Source: Roseibacillus sp.
Lineage (GTDB): Bacteria > Verrucomicrobiota > Verrucomicrobiia > Verrucomicrobiales > Akkermansiaceae
Reading direction: 5' to 3'
DNA: 32,680 nt
Assembly (NCBI GenBank): GCA_029242545.1
Contig: JAQWTV010000145.1
Span: forward strand, 1 to 32,680
A program made the translations under genes and the position numbers. The number at the start of each line of letters is the position of its first letter. The first letter of the stretch is position 1. This document shows, piece after piece, positions 25,551-31,920 of this stretch. The notes beneath the pieces were generated by a model. The model was not told where the DNA came from and made no database searches. It was given only the letters and a program-made list of their open reading frames with translations.

Positions 25551-26964
25551 CTTTTTTTCGGACCTCTAGAAAGAGGTTCACTCCGGTCTCATCCCTGTCG
25601 AGGGTCGTTTCAAACTGGCCTCCGTTAAGAGGTGCTATTTCCATCATGGCCTCGTCGTCCCGGTAGATCAGGTTCCATTCCAGAACGTATTCCATCCACG
25701 CGCGACTGGGATTCGTGTCGCTAACATTGGTAACCAACATGAGGCCCCCGGGGGCGAGGAGTCGGGCAAAAAGGTCGTTGAGGCGACGGCAGACCCGCTG
25801 GGAGAGATAATCAAAGAGGCCCGAGCAATAGACCATGTCGAAGGACTCCCACTTCAGGTCCACGTCCCCCGTGGAGGCCTGCCGCAACAGCTTGTGGACC
25901 GAGCGCTGGAGAAGAGAAATCGGCGCTACCCGGCCAGCTTGAGCGCGTACTCTGGTGAGCTCCTTGCGGGTGTGCTCGATGGTCTCGGAATTGAAGTCAA
26001 GGAGCGTAATATCGCACAAGTCGCTGAGCTCTTCGTTTTCTAGGAACTGCTTCACTTCATGGGCTGGACCACAGCCGAGGTTGAGAATGCGAGTCCTTCT
26101 TCCTTTCATGGCGTTGCGTTCAGCCTCCGCCTTGAGCTTCCTGGTTAGATAGGAAATGCGATTGCGATGCGCTACGACAGGTGGCGTCTGCAGGAAAGCA
26201 TGGTTAATGAGCTTGGCGAAAAGAGAGCCGCCCTCATAGGAATCTCTCACCATCATGTTAACCATTTCATAATCCCCGGCATACCCGAGTGGTTTGTGGA
26301 AGGTGCGGTAGGTAAATGGAGAACATAGGACCAGTGGGTGAATCTGCCGGCGGACATAAAACTTATGAGTCGCCTCACGACCCTCCGGAATCTTTGCGAC
26401 CGAATCCTCGAAACTCCCCATCGCGCCCTGCATTTCCTCGAGCACACTATCCTGAAGCTGGTCAATGATTTCACGCTCAAGAGTAGGACGATCCACAGAG
26501 GCCGTGGAACGTATGCCAAGGTCTATTTGCTCCATCCACCGTTGCATCCCGACAAGAAGGTTCTGCATGTCCGCCACCGTCAGCTTGAAAGATAGGTCAA
26601 CCTCATGCGCCCGTTTCCAGTCCTGAACAAAAGCATCAAACTGATTGGCGAGAGGATCCCGGCCCTCTCGATCGGAGAGGAAATCAACGTCTAACCAGGC
26701 ATTGCCGAGGGTCGCTTCGCAAACCAGAAGGATCCCTGTGTTTACCAGACCGGTAACAACTGCTTCCCCCTGATAGACCACCCTGTCTCCCACCCGGATC
26801 CTGAAATCTCGGAGGACCTCCGAGAGCTGGAGGATGCTGTAGGGGTTATAGATCTCAAAAGCTACCGAGTAGCGGCGAAGCCTCAGGATATTAGCCGTGA
26901 TCTCAGAGCCCTGGCTGTTGCGGCAGACAACAACACTGGTTAGAAGCGAGGATCCTTTCTGCAT
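25531..26964 (-). CDS. PhcB-like SAM-dependent methyltransferase (putative hydroxy-fatty-acid methyl ester signal synthase)
   Basis: This 477-residue protein has an N-terminal beta-rich PilZ-like domain (about 8-95, with EIYNPYSILQLSEVL and the GDRVVYQGEAVVTGLVNTG segment). A helical linker follows, then KPLGYAGDYEMVNMM (224-238) and a class I methyltransferase domain with motif I in LNLGCGPAHEV (294-304) and the acidic LLDFNSE (321-327). This domain order is that of PhcB of Ralstonia, which makes the 3-hydroxy fatty-acid methyl ester autoinducer. It is the first gene of the signalling operon and overlaps the kinase gene. Identification rests on remembered family architecture plus gene order. 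The product here could differ in chain length or chemistry. Confidence 0.78.
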   Translation of the reverse strand: MQKGSSLLTSVVVCRNSQGSEITANILRLRRYSVAFEIYNPYSILQLSEVLRDFRIRVGDRVVYQGEAVVTGLVNTGILLVCEATLGNAWLDVDFLSDREGRDPLANQFDAFVQDWKRAHEVDLSFKLTVADMQNLLVGMQRWMEQIDLGIRSTASVDRPTLEREIIDQLQDSVLEEMQGAMGSFEDSVAKIPEGREATHKFYVRRQIHPLVLCSPFTYRTFHKPLGYAGDYEMVNMMVRDSYEGGSLFAKLINHAFLQTPPVVAHRNRISYLTRKLKAEAERNAMKGRRTRILNLGCGPAHEVKQFLENEELSDLCDITLLDFNSETIEHTRKELTRVRAQAGRVAPISLLQRSVHKLLRQASTGDVDLKWESFDMVYCSGLFDYLSQRVCRRLNDLFARLLAPGGLMLVTNVSDTNPSRAWMEYVLEWNLIYRDDEAMMEIAPLNGGQFETTLDRDETGVNLFLEVRKKDDHGES

Positions 26965-27068
26965 TGACTAGGTAGCTGAGATCAAAAATGGTGGCGAGGT
27001 AAACATTGCTTGGCTTCCCGAAAGACTTAGAAGTTTAGGGCGGCGTATAACCCTTTGCCTTTGCTCCC

Positions 27069-27446
27069 ATGTCCCAAGAACCTCCAAAATTCACGATTAC
27101 GCGCGAAGGACAGCATTTCAGGTGTCCGGACGGCCAAGACCTGCTCGAACTTGCGGAGGAAGAGGAATTTTCGGTCTCGGGAGTCGCGGAGCATCTGAAG
27201 CTCACAAACCGGCAACTGGAGTATGCTGTTGAAAGGGCCTCTGGCCTCCGCCCAAAGGAGCTGTTCCGACGGCACCGGATGCTTCTTGCCCGCCGCCTTG
27301 TTGCCGAGGGCTTTTCCCTTCAGGTCATCTCGCACCGTCTTGGGTTCAAGCACTACACCCATTTTGCTTCCGAAATTAAGTCCTACTTTGACCTGCCGCC
27401 TCGGCAGTTTCAAAAATCGGTTCGTGCACTGTGCCCGGAAACCTGA
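27069..27446 (+). CDS. Stand-alone AraC-type DNA-binding protein
   Basis: A 125-residue protein that consists almost only of the two-helix-turn-helix AraC module. The first helix-turn-helix is near residues 37-60 (SVSGVAEHLKLTNRQLEYAVE), and the second is near 81-105 (VAEGFSLQVISHRLGFKH). The latter is followed by THFASEIKSYFDLPPRQFQKS, the classic AraC ending. There is no effector-binding domain beyond a short N-terminal strand region. It is divergent from the phc-like operon with 104 bp between the starts, so it is a natural candidate to control that operon or itself. Direct evidence is lacking. An imperfect CCCC/GGGG hairpin follows its stop. Confidence 0.85.
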   Translation: MSQEPPKFTITREGQHFRCPDGQDLLELAEEEEFSVSGVAEHLKLTNRQLEYAVERASGLRPKELFRRHRMLLARRLVAEGFSLQVISHRLGFKHYTHFASEIKSYFDLPPRQFQKSVRALCPET

Positions 27447-27538
27447 GGGCGAGGATAGCCCCTTTAGGTGGGGATCAACGGGATCTTGTTTCGCTGCTAG
27501 TCGTCTTTCGGAAGCCATGGGCTTAAAAATTATTGCGG

Positions 27539-27946
27539 TTAGCACGTTGGGGAGAGGCTAGAGCCGTCGAACGCCGAAGGCAGCAGCTGCTTGAGGCTTA
27601 CCCTCCCGACGGCGCCCTTTTGTGGATCTACCAAAAACACAACGAGGTCAGGGCTGAACTCATAGAGAACTTGCCGGCAAGCTCCACAGGGGGCCGGAGC
27701 CCCGGGCGCACAGACTACAATAACGTCAAACTCACTCTCCCCCTCCGAAACGGCCTTGGAGAGAGCCACTCGCTCGGAACAGATTGTGAGTCCATAGGAA
27801 GAATTTTCTACGTTACAGCCCGTGAAAATACGCCCAGAACGAGTGCGAAGCGCAGAGCCGACTCGAAACCCAGAATAAGGCGCATAGGCGTGCTCGCGGG
27901 CATCCCTGGCAGCCTGAACCAAATCCTTGTCCGCTCCCTCACTCAT
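27539..27946 (-). CDS. cdd: Cytidine deaminase
   Basis: This 135-residue protein is the short tetrameric form of cytidine deaminase, which converts cytidine and deoxycytidine to the uridine forms in pyrimidine salvage. The N-terminal YAPYSGFRVGSAL is typical. The zinc site is CNVENSSYGLTICSERVAL, with Cys as first ligand and the catalytic Glu, together with PCGACRQVL, which gives the two other Cys ligands. The ATG at 27946 has only a GAG element ahead. It stands alone between the AraC gene and the intergenic structured region. Confidence 0.95.
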   Translation of the reverse strand: MSEGADKDLVQAARDAREHAYAPYSGFRVGSALRTRSGRIFTGCNVENSSYGLTICSERVALSKAVSEGESEFDVIVVCAPGAPAPCGACRQVLYEFSPDLVVFLVDPQKGAVGRVSLKQLLPSAFDGSSLSPTC

Positions 27947-28361
27947 GGCTCTGTGACTAGCGCGGGTGATTCTCGCCTCTGAGTGATCCGCCCAAGGCTC
28001 GTCGGAACCATAGAGGAGGTCATAAGCTTCATGGTCATAAAGATGGATTAAATACTAGGCGATGTGTAGCTAAATCGCCCTGTAGAGACTAAAATCCCCG
28101 CTTTTATCCTGAGCGTTTTTTCCGCTTGAACAGTAATTTTACTGAGGATTTTAGTCATCTATCCTCCAATTTCCCACACTCCCCATGAAGTTTGGCCGCT
28201 TCCTCGAGGTCACTTTTCTCGAAGCTTCCGGAGGCTTCTGGGCGACCCCTTTGGTCTGTGCCAACGCGCCGCCACTCTCGGGGCCTTCTCGCCCCCCGCT
28301 GACCATCAACTCAGTTTTGCAGACTAGATTTGCAGCCTTGCGGCGGCCTCAACTCCGAGTA
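27947..28361. other. Long intergenic region with hairpins and inverted repeats
   Basis: About 415 bp with no gene of normal size. It holds several structures. A perfect 6-bp hairpin GGCGAT/ATCGCC lies at 28058-28079. A long inverted repeat spans 28083-28160 and is listed separately. An imperfect palindrome around GAAGCTTCCGGAGGCTTC lies near 28219-28236, and a GGGGC/GCCCC hairpin near 28279-28294. A strong AGGAGGT at 28014-28020 precedes a six-codon ORF (M-V-I-K-M-D) at 28031-28051. An upstream extension of the hydrolase-fold ORF runs through the last part, but its reading there looks unlike a protein. Confidence 0.5.
28083..28160. repeat. 78-bp element with near-perfect terminal inverted repeats
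   Basis: The ends read TAGAGACTAAAATCC and, on the other strand, TAGATGACTAAAATCC. They share a perfect 11-bp core, GACTAAAATCC at 28087-28097 and GGATTTTAGTC at 28146-28156. The inside holds a CAGTAA/TTACTG hairpin (28131-28144) and a short GC hairpin. It could be a MITE-like element, or an RNA that folds into one long stem. Only one copy lies in this window. Confidence 0.5.
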
Positions 28362-29276
28362 ATGTTATATTGCATGCCCCCTGCCTCTCTCCTGAAAACT
28401 CTCACCACGGCCACGGCAATTGTCGCCCTCGCCGGGCAAGGGGTAACCCGGGAAGAGGATGCGGTCGCTCCTCCCACAAAGAGCGAGGTTACACCGCGCG
28501 AAGCTACCGAAAATGCCGAAGCCGGCTTTACCTCGGAGGAGGTCACCTTCAAGGCCGGGGAAATTGTTTCCAAGGCCTACCTCGCCCTTCCGGCAAAAAA
28601 AGAGTCAGGGACTTACCCTGGCATTTTGGTATGTCCAGAATGGTGGGGGCATAACGACTACGTCCGCATGAGGGCGGAAATGCTCGCCAAGCTCGGCTAC
28701 GCTGCACTGGCCATGGACGTTTACGGGGACGGGAAGAAAGCACACGACCCAAAGGCCGCAGTGTCCCTGGATGGCGCCCTTAAGGCAAACCAACGCGAAA
28801 TGAACGCCAGAGTGCTTGCACACCTGAAGTTTCTTCAGGGAAGGCCAGAAGTAGATCAGGCACGGGTTGCTGCTATCGGATATGGAAGCGGCGGAGACGT
28901 CTGCCTCCAAATGGCAAGGAACGGAATGCGCGGACTCGGAGGAGTGGTCGCCTTTCATCCCCTATTCAATGTCGTTCCCTCTCAACCCCCCATCCGAAAA
29001 GCAACAGCAAAGGTGATGGTCTGCGATGCCCAGGAGGACCCTTACGTCCACCTTCGAAAGGGAAAAGTGGCGGCCTTCCGTAAGGAAATGGCGAGCGTCC
29101 GAACAGATCTTGTGATCATTCCATTCCCTGACGCGATGCAGAGCTTTACCGTTCCGAACGCCGACATCGTTGGCGAAAAGTTCCGAATTCCACAGGCCTA
29201 CAGTCCTGAGGCTGACAAGAAAGCCTGGGGCCTTCTCCGGGGATTCCTTAAGGACCTGTGGGACTCACCCCAATAG
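28362..29276 (+). CDS. Secreted dienelactone-hydrolase-fold protein, predicted catalytically altered
   Basis: Starting at the ATG at 28362 (GAG upstream; an ATG at 28374 is also possible), it has a signal peptide (KTLTTATAIVALAGQG). The dienelactone hydrolase fold follows: VCPEWWGHNDYVR, LAMDVYGDGK, VDQARVAAIGYGSGG and the closing PNAD...AYSPEADKKAWGLLRGFLKD. The family nucleophile is the Cys of G-x-C-x-G-G. Here the elbow reads GYGSGG, so Gly175 stands at that place. The His expected before the SFT or AFT strand is Gln260 (DAMQSFT). The Asp is retained (Asp226 in QEDPYV). Two of three triad residues are thus replaced, although Ser176 lies one residue off. It is probably a binding protein or has different chemistry. 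It lies 51 bp before the first selenoprotein gene. Confidence 0.8.
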   Translation: MLYCMPPASLLKTLTTATAIVALAGQGVTREEDAVAPPTKSEVTPREATENAEAGFTSEEVTFKAGEIVSKAYLALPAKKESGTYPGILVCPEWWGHNDYVRMRAEMLAKLGYAALAMDVYGDGKKAHDPKAAVSLDGALKANQREMNARVLAHLKFLQGRPEVDQARVAAIGYGSGGDVCLQMARNGMRGLGGVVAFHPLFNVVPSQPPIRKATAKVMVCDAQEDPYVHLRKGKVAAFRKEMASVRTDLVIIPFPDAMQSFTVPNADIVGEKFRIPQAYSPEADKKAWGLLRGFLKDLWDSPQ

Positions 29277-29325
29277 TTCTGGAAAAGCCCAGAACATGAT
29301 TCCGCATCTCCCCGCTTTTCCAGAA
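29277..29325 (+). promoter_or_regulatory. 12-bp inverted repeat with two competing hairpins ahead of the first selenoprotein gene
   Basis: TTCTGGAAAAGC (29277-29288) and GCTTTTCCAGAA (29314-29325) are a perfect 12-bp inverted repeat directly after the hydrolase-fold stop codon and two bases before the GTG start. The first half can also pair locally: TTCTGG (29277-29282) with CCAGAA (29289-29294) around AAAAGC. The two folds exclude each other. No T-tract follows, so this is not a normal terminator and might be an operator, attenuator or translation switch. Confidence 0.5.
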
Positions 29326-29327
29326 CC

Positions 29328-29921
29328 GTGAATAACCAACCCTTTCATTTCGTAGGCCGGTGGTCCCTCCTGCTCGTGGGCATTTCCAGCCTCGTGATGC
29401 TTGTCTCCTGCAAAGAGACAGGGCCCCCCATCAACACGAGGCCTCCCGAGGGACTACAGGAGCGCCCTCCGGTTCCTGAGCCTGCAGTCGTCACTGCTCT
29501 CAAAGCGCAGGCGTTCGGCAGCAAGCTTCTTGGCCTGACATATTATCTCGTCCGGGGTGATTATGTGCGGGCCGATCTGCCAAAAGCACCCAGATATTAT
29601 CTCCTCAATTTCAGTGGAAGTACCTGAGGTCCCTGCCGAGAGCATGCTCCAGAGTTGCTGGAGAAATACCAAAGGCAGATCGCGGCAAACCCCGAAGTGG
29701 AACTGGTCCACGTTAGCTGCGATGAGGTTGAGTCGGACGCTCTTAAATGGGCCCAAGAAGTAGGGTTTACATGGCCAACGGTTCTCTTTCCTGACCTCGA
29801 GCGTGCTGGACTCACCAAGTATGACGCCTGGCCCGGCGAGGTGCGGCTCGTAGACAGTGAGGGCAGCGTTCTCACCAAGAATGAGAGTGAGGCCTTTGCG
29901 ACAATTTCCATAAAAAATTGA
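29328..29921 (+). CDS. Selenocysteine-containing thioredoxin-fold lipoprotein (Sec100, U-G-P-C)
   Basis: Read through the in-frame UGA at 29625-29627, this is a single 197-residue protein. It begins at a GTG with a lipoprotein signal ending in LVSC (lipobox). A Pro-rich linker leads to a thioredoxin-like domain: YYLLNFSGST, then U-G-P-C-R at residues 100-104, then APELLEKYQ, a VELVHVS strand, FTWPTVLFPD and the WPGEVRLVDSEG region. The UGA stands where the first Cys of CGPC should be, and the resolving Cys103 is present. Downstream frame and fold continue to a second UGA that ends the protein. A hairpin 25 nt after the first UGA fits a bacterial SECIS. A conventional caller would report a 99-residue ORF and an orphan 88-residue ORF. 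It is a paralogue of the next gene and would act as an envelope-anchored thiol reductase or oxidase. Confidence 0.85.
29645..29665 (+). promoter_or_regulatory. Candidate bacterial SECIS hairpin of the first selenoprotein
   Basis: CTCCAG (29647-29652) pairs with CTGGAG (29658-29663) around an AGTTG loop, with an outer T-A pair beyond a G-A mismatch. The loop begins 25 nt after UGA and has G in its second position. Both fit the published bacterial SECIS pattern (apical loop 16-37 nt from UGA, G among the first two loop bases), which SelB would bind. The same loop and spacing occur in the second gene. Confidence 0.75.
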
Positions 29922-29944
29922 CATATTTTCTTCCCCCGTAACGT
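29918..29944 (+). promoter_or_regulatory. Weak candidate promoter for the second selenoprotein gene
   Basis: A perfect TTGACA -35 element (29918-29923) overlaps the stop of the first selenoprotein gene. TAACGT lies 15 bp downstream, a poor -10 at short spacing. It could give the second gene some independent expression. There is no other strong promoter in the 58-bp gap. Confidence 0.25.
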
Positions 29945-29979
29945 TTCTTTCTAACATAAGCCCCGTTATCCTGACCCTG

Positions 29980-30702
29980 ATGAATCTAAAAATATTACTC
30001 TTTGCCGCCTCTCTGGCTCTTGTCGGTCAAGGCCCTCTCGCTGCCCGGACATGGACCAGTGCCGATGGCTCCCAAACCTTTGAAGGAGAATTGCGCGCCC
30101 TGAGTGAGAGAACTAAAACGGTCACCGTTCTCATGGAGGGCGGTAAGCTAAGGACCTTCGCAATCCGCCTCCTCTCGGAAACAGACCGAAATTTTCTTAA
30201 GACAGAAGGCCACAAAATCCTTCTCGCTGCGAGTGCCGGAGAAGGAGCCGACGACGACTTGCAGGACCATAAAATTAGCAAGAATCTGGCGAAGGAAGGA
30301 GTCCTTTCCAAGATTGAGGGAGAGAGCTTTGCCGGGCATAAGCTCACCAAGACCCCTGACTATTACATCGTGTATTTTTCGGCGAGTTGGTGACCCCCCT
30401 GTCGCACTTCTGCTCCACAGTTGGTGAAGCAATACCAAGCCGAGATCGCAAATAATCCTGCCGTCGAGATGATCCATGTCAGCCTCGACCGTGACAAGAA
30501 GGCCGCCGAGACCTGGGCAGCCAAAGAAGCGTTTCCCTGGCCTACGGTCATGATGGATAAAATAAAGGCTAGTGGGTTCGAGGATTACATGCCCCGCGCG
30601 GTCCCCAATTACAAACTTCTCAGCAAGGACGGCAAGATCGTAGCAGAGGGAAAGGCCGAAGTATTCGCCAAGGCCACGGAGCTTACGAAGGAAGAAACAT
30701 AA
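29980..30702 (+). CDS. Selenocysteine-containing secreted thioredoxin-fold protein with SHD1-like N-domain (Sec138, U-P-P-C)
   Basis: Read through the in-frame UGA at 30391-30393, this is one 240-residue protein. It has a signal peptide (residues 1-22, ending LAA). An SHD1-like domain follows (RTWTSADGSQTFEGEL, with TFAIRLLSETDRNFL), a module common in Planctomycetes and Verrucomicrobia envelope proteins. The thioredoxin-like domain then starts: YYIVYFSASW, U-P-P-C-R at residues 138-142, APQLVKQYQ, VEMIHVSLDRD, FPWPTVMMD and the cis-Pro region AVPNYKLLSKDG. This matches the tryparedoxin/nucleoredoxin type with WCPPC, where UGA takes the place of the first Cys. Cys141 is retained. It ends at TAA. 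The C-terminal domain is a clear paralogue of the previous gene. A covarying hairpin follows the UGA. Split calling would give 137- and about 93-residue pieces. Confidence 0.87.
30411..30431 (+). promoter_or_regulatory. Candidate bacterial SECIS hairpin of the second selenoprotein
   Basis: TGCTCCAC (30411-30418) pairs with GTGAAGCA (30424-30431) around the loop AGTTG, with one C-A mismatch. The loop starts 25 nt after UGA, exactly as in the first gene. The pair next to the loop is C-G here and G-C in the first gene, a compensatory change. Confidence 0.77.
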
Positions 30703-30783
30703 GCCCTCCGGAAGATTGTGCTCGCATTAGCGACTCATCTGAAGCGCCCTCTTCCGACTCCGATGCCACATACATTCTAGCTC

Positions 30784-31104
30784 ATGAAAAATCTCATCCT
30801 ATTAGCACTTCTGCTCACCGTTCCCTGTCTGTGCTCCTGCACGCTTGCGGGAAGGCTCATTCAGGCTCCCGTCAGGCTGATACAGGCAGGCGTGCGGACG
30901 GTCACTGATGTGGGGGAGAAGGAGGTCCCCGCGACTGCAGACTCGTTGCGGCTGCATGGCATCGCTCTGAATCACTCCGCGACCACTCCACCTCACGACC
31001 AATTCACCGTAGCGCCCTCGCAATCAGGAATCCTGCCGGAGAATCCGGCGTCCTCCCTCAGGGGTCAGCTTCAGCCTGAGTCTCAAGGTCCCAGCAGGAA
31101 GTAA
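30784..31104 (+). CDS. Small lipoprotein, unknown function
   Basis: A 106-residue protein with a lipoprotein signal: MKNLILLALLLTVPC then lipobox LCSC, so the mature protein would start at Cys19. The mature part has a short amphipathic segment (LAGRLIQAPVRLIQAGVRTV) and then a low-complexity, Pro/Ser-rich tail. I do not recognise a family. It follows the selenoproteins by 81 bp on the same strand and could be co-transcribed. Its last 81 bp overlap the 3' end of tsaE on the opposite strand, so the tail may be less constrained or the true end uncertain. Confidence 0.65.
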   Translation: MKNLILLALLLTVPCLCSCTLAGRLIQAPVRLIQAGVRTVTDVGEKEVPATADSLRLHGIALNHSATTPPHDQFTVAPSQSGILPENPASSLRGQLQPESQGPSRK

Positions 31105-31449
31105 GCCGGCAAACTTGCTGGCCCACTCTACCACAACCACTCCGGCTGGGTCCTCCAGAAGGTCATCCCACCCGAGAGCCAGGATCTCCTGCTCGCCTTC
31201 TACCCGATAGAAATCGAGGTGATACAGGACCCGTTTCCCTGCAGCGTATTCGTGGAGCAGGGTAAAGGTAGGGCTGGTAACCAGCCCATCATGACCCATG
31301 CCAGCAGCGAGCCCCTTGACGAATTCCGTCTTTCCGGCCCCCAGATCGCCATCTAGGCCAATTACCGCGCCAGACTCCACTTCTTGCGCCAGTTCATGAC
31401 CAAGAGCGCGCATTTCGCCGGTATTCTCGCATATCCGGGGGAAATCCAT
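31024..31449 (-). CDS. tsaE: tRNA N6-threonylcarbamoyladenosine biosynthesis ATPase TsaE
   Basis: From the ATG at 31449 this is a 141-residue TsaE (YjeE) protein, the small ATPase that works with TsaB and TsaD to make the t6A37 modification of ANN-decoding tRNAs. Walker A is GDLGAGKT (residues 34-41). The SPTFTLLHEY switch, the LYHLDFYRV segment and VVVVEWASKF follow as expected. The length is normal for the family. An upstream extension to 31575 would run into the rplU start region and is not supported. It is divergent from rplU and overlaps the small lipoprotein gene at its 3' end. Confidence 0.95.
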   Translation of the reverse strand: MDFPRICENTGEMRALGHELAQEVESGAVIGLDGDLGAGKTEFVKGLAAGMGHDGLVTSPTFTLLHEYAAGKRVLYHLDFYRVEGEQEILALGWDDLLEDPAGVVVVEWASKFAGLLPAGTLRLRLKLTPEGGRRILRQDS

Positions 31450-31574
31450 ACCTTCGGACTCTGCCTCGCTCCTGCGCCTTTGGCAAAAATTTCTTGCTCC
31501 CCCGGTGAGCCTGTGGTGAATTCCCCGCCCGCTTCGCCTCTGGCGCGGCAACTCCATCCCGTCCCCTAAAAACA

Positions 31575-31889
31575 ATGGCCTACGCAGTATTCAAGACCGG
31601 CGGCAAACAGTATCGCGTCCAAGAGGGCGACAAACTCGATATTGAAAAGCTCGAGGGCGAAGTCGATGGCGAGGTCCAGTTCGGCGAGGTTCTTCTCGTA
31701 AACGACGGCTCCGCCACCACAGTCGGAACTCCTCTCGTTGAGGGCGCGGCAGTGACCGCAAAGGTTCTCGATCAATTCCGTGGGCCCAAGGGTGTCGCTT
31801 TCAAGTTCAAGCGCCGCAAGGGTCATCACAAAACCAAGGGATACCGGAGAGCTCTCACCAAGGTTGAAATTACCAGTATTGCTGGATAA
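31575..31889 (+). CDS. rplU: 50S ribosomal protein L21
   Basis: A 104-residue protein with the L21 start [19 protein letters not shown], the central [19 protein letters not shown] and the basic C-terminal [23 protein letters not shown]21 binds 23S rRNA in the large subunit. It is the first gene of the usual rplU-rpmA operon and is divergent from tsaE. The 125-bp gap before it should hold its promoter, but I see no clear consensus. Confidence 0.98.
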   Translation: MAYAVFKTGGKQYRVQEGDKLDIEKLEGEVDGEVQFGEVLLVNDGSATTVGTPLVEGAAVTAKVLDQFRGPKGVAFKFKRRKGHHKTKGYRRALTKVEITSIAG

Positions 31890-31920
31890 AGATTTTTCAG
31901 AATTACAAACTCAGGATCTC

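Noticed and set aside
29625..30393. UGA codons as frameshifts, sequencing errors or pseudogene stops in the two thioredoxin-fold genes
   Set aside because: Both frames stay intact on each side without any indel, both UGAs fall on the same catalytic Cys position, and both have the same hairpin at the same distance.
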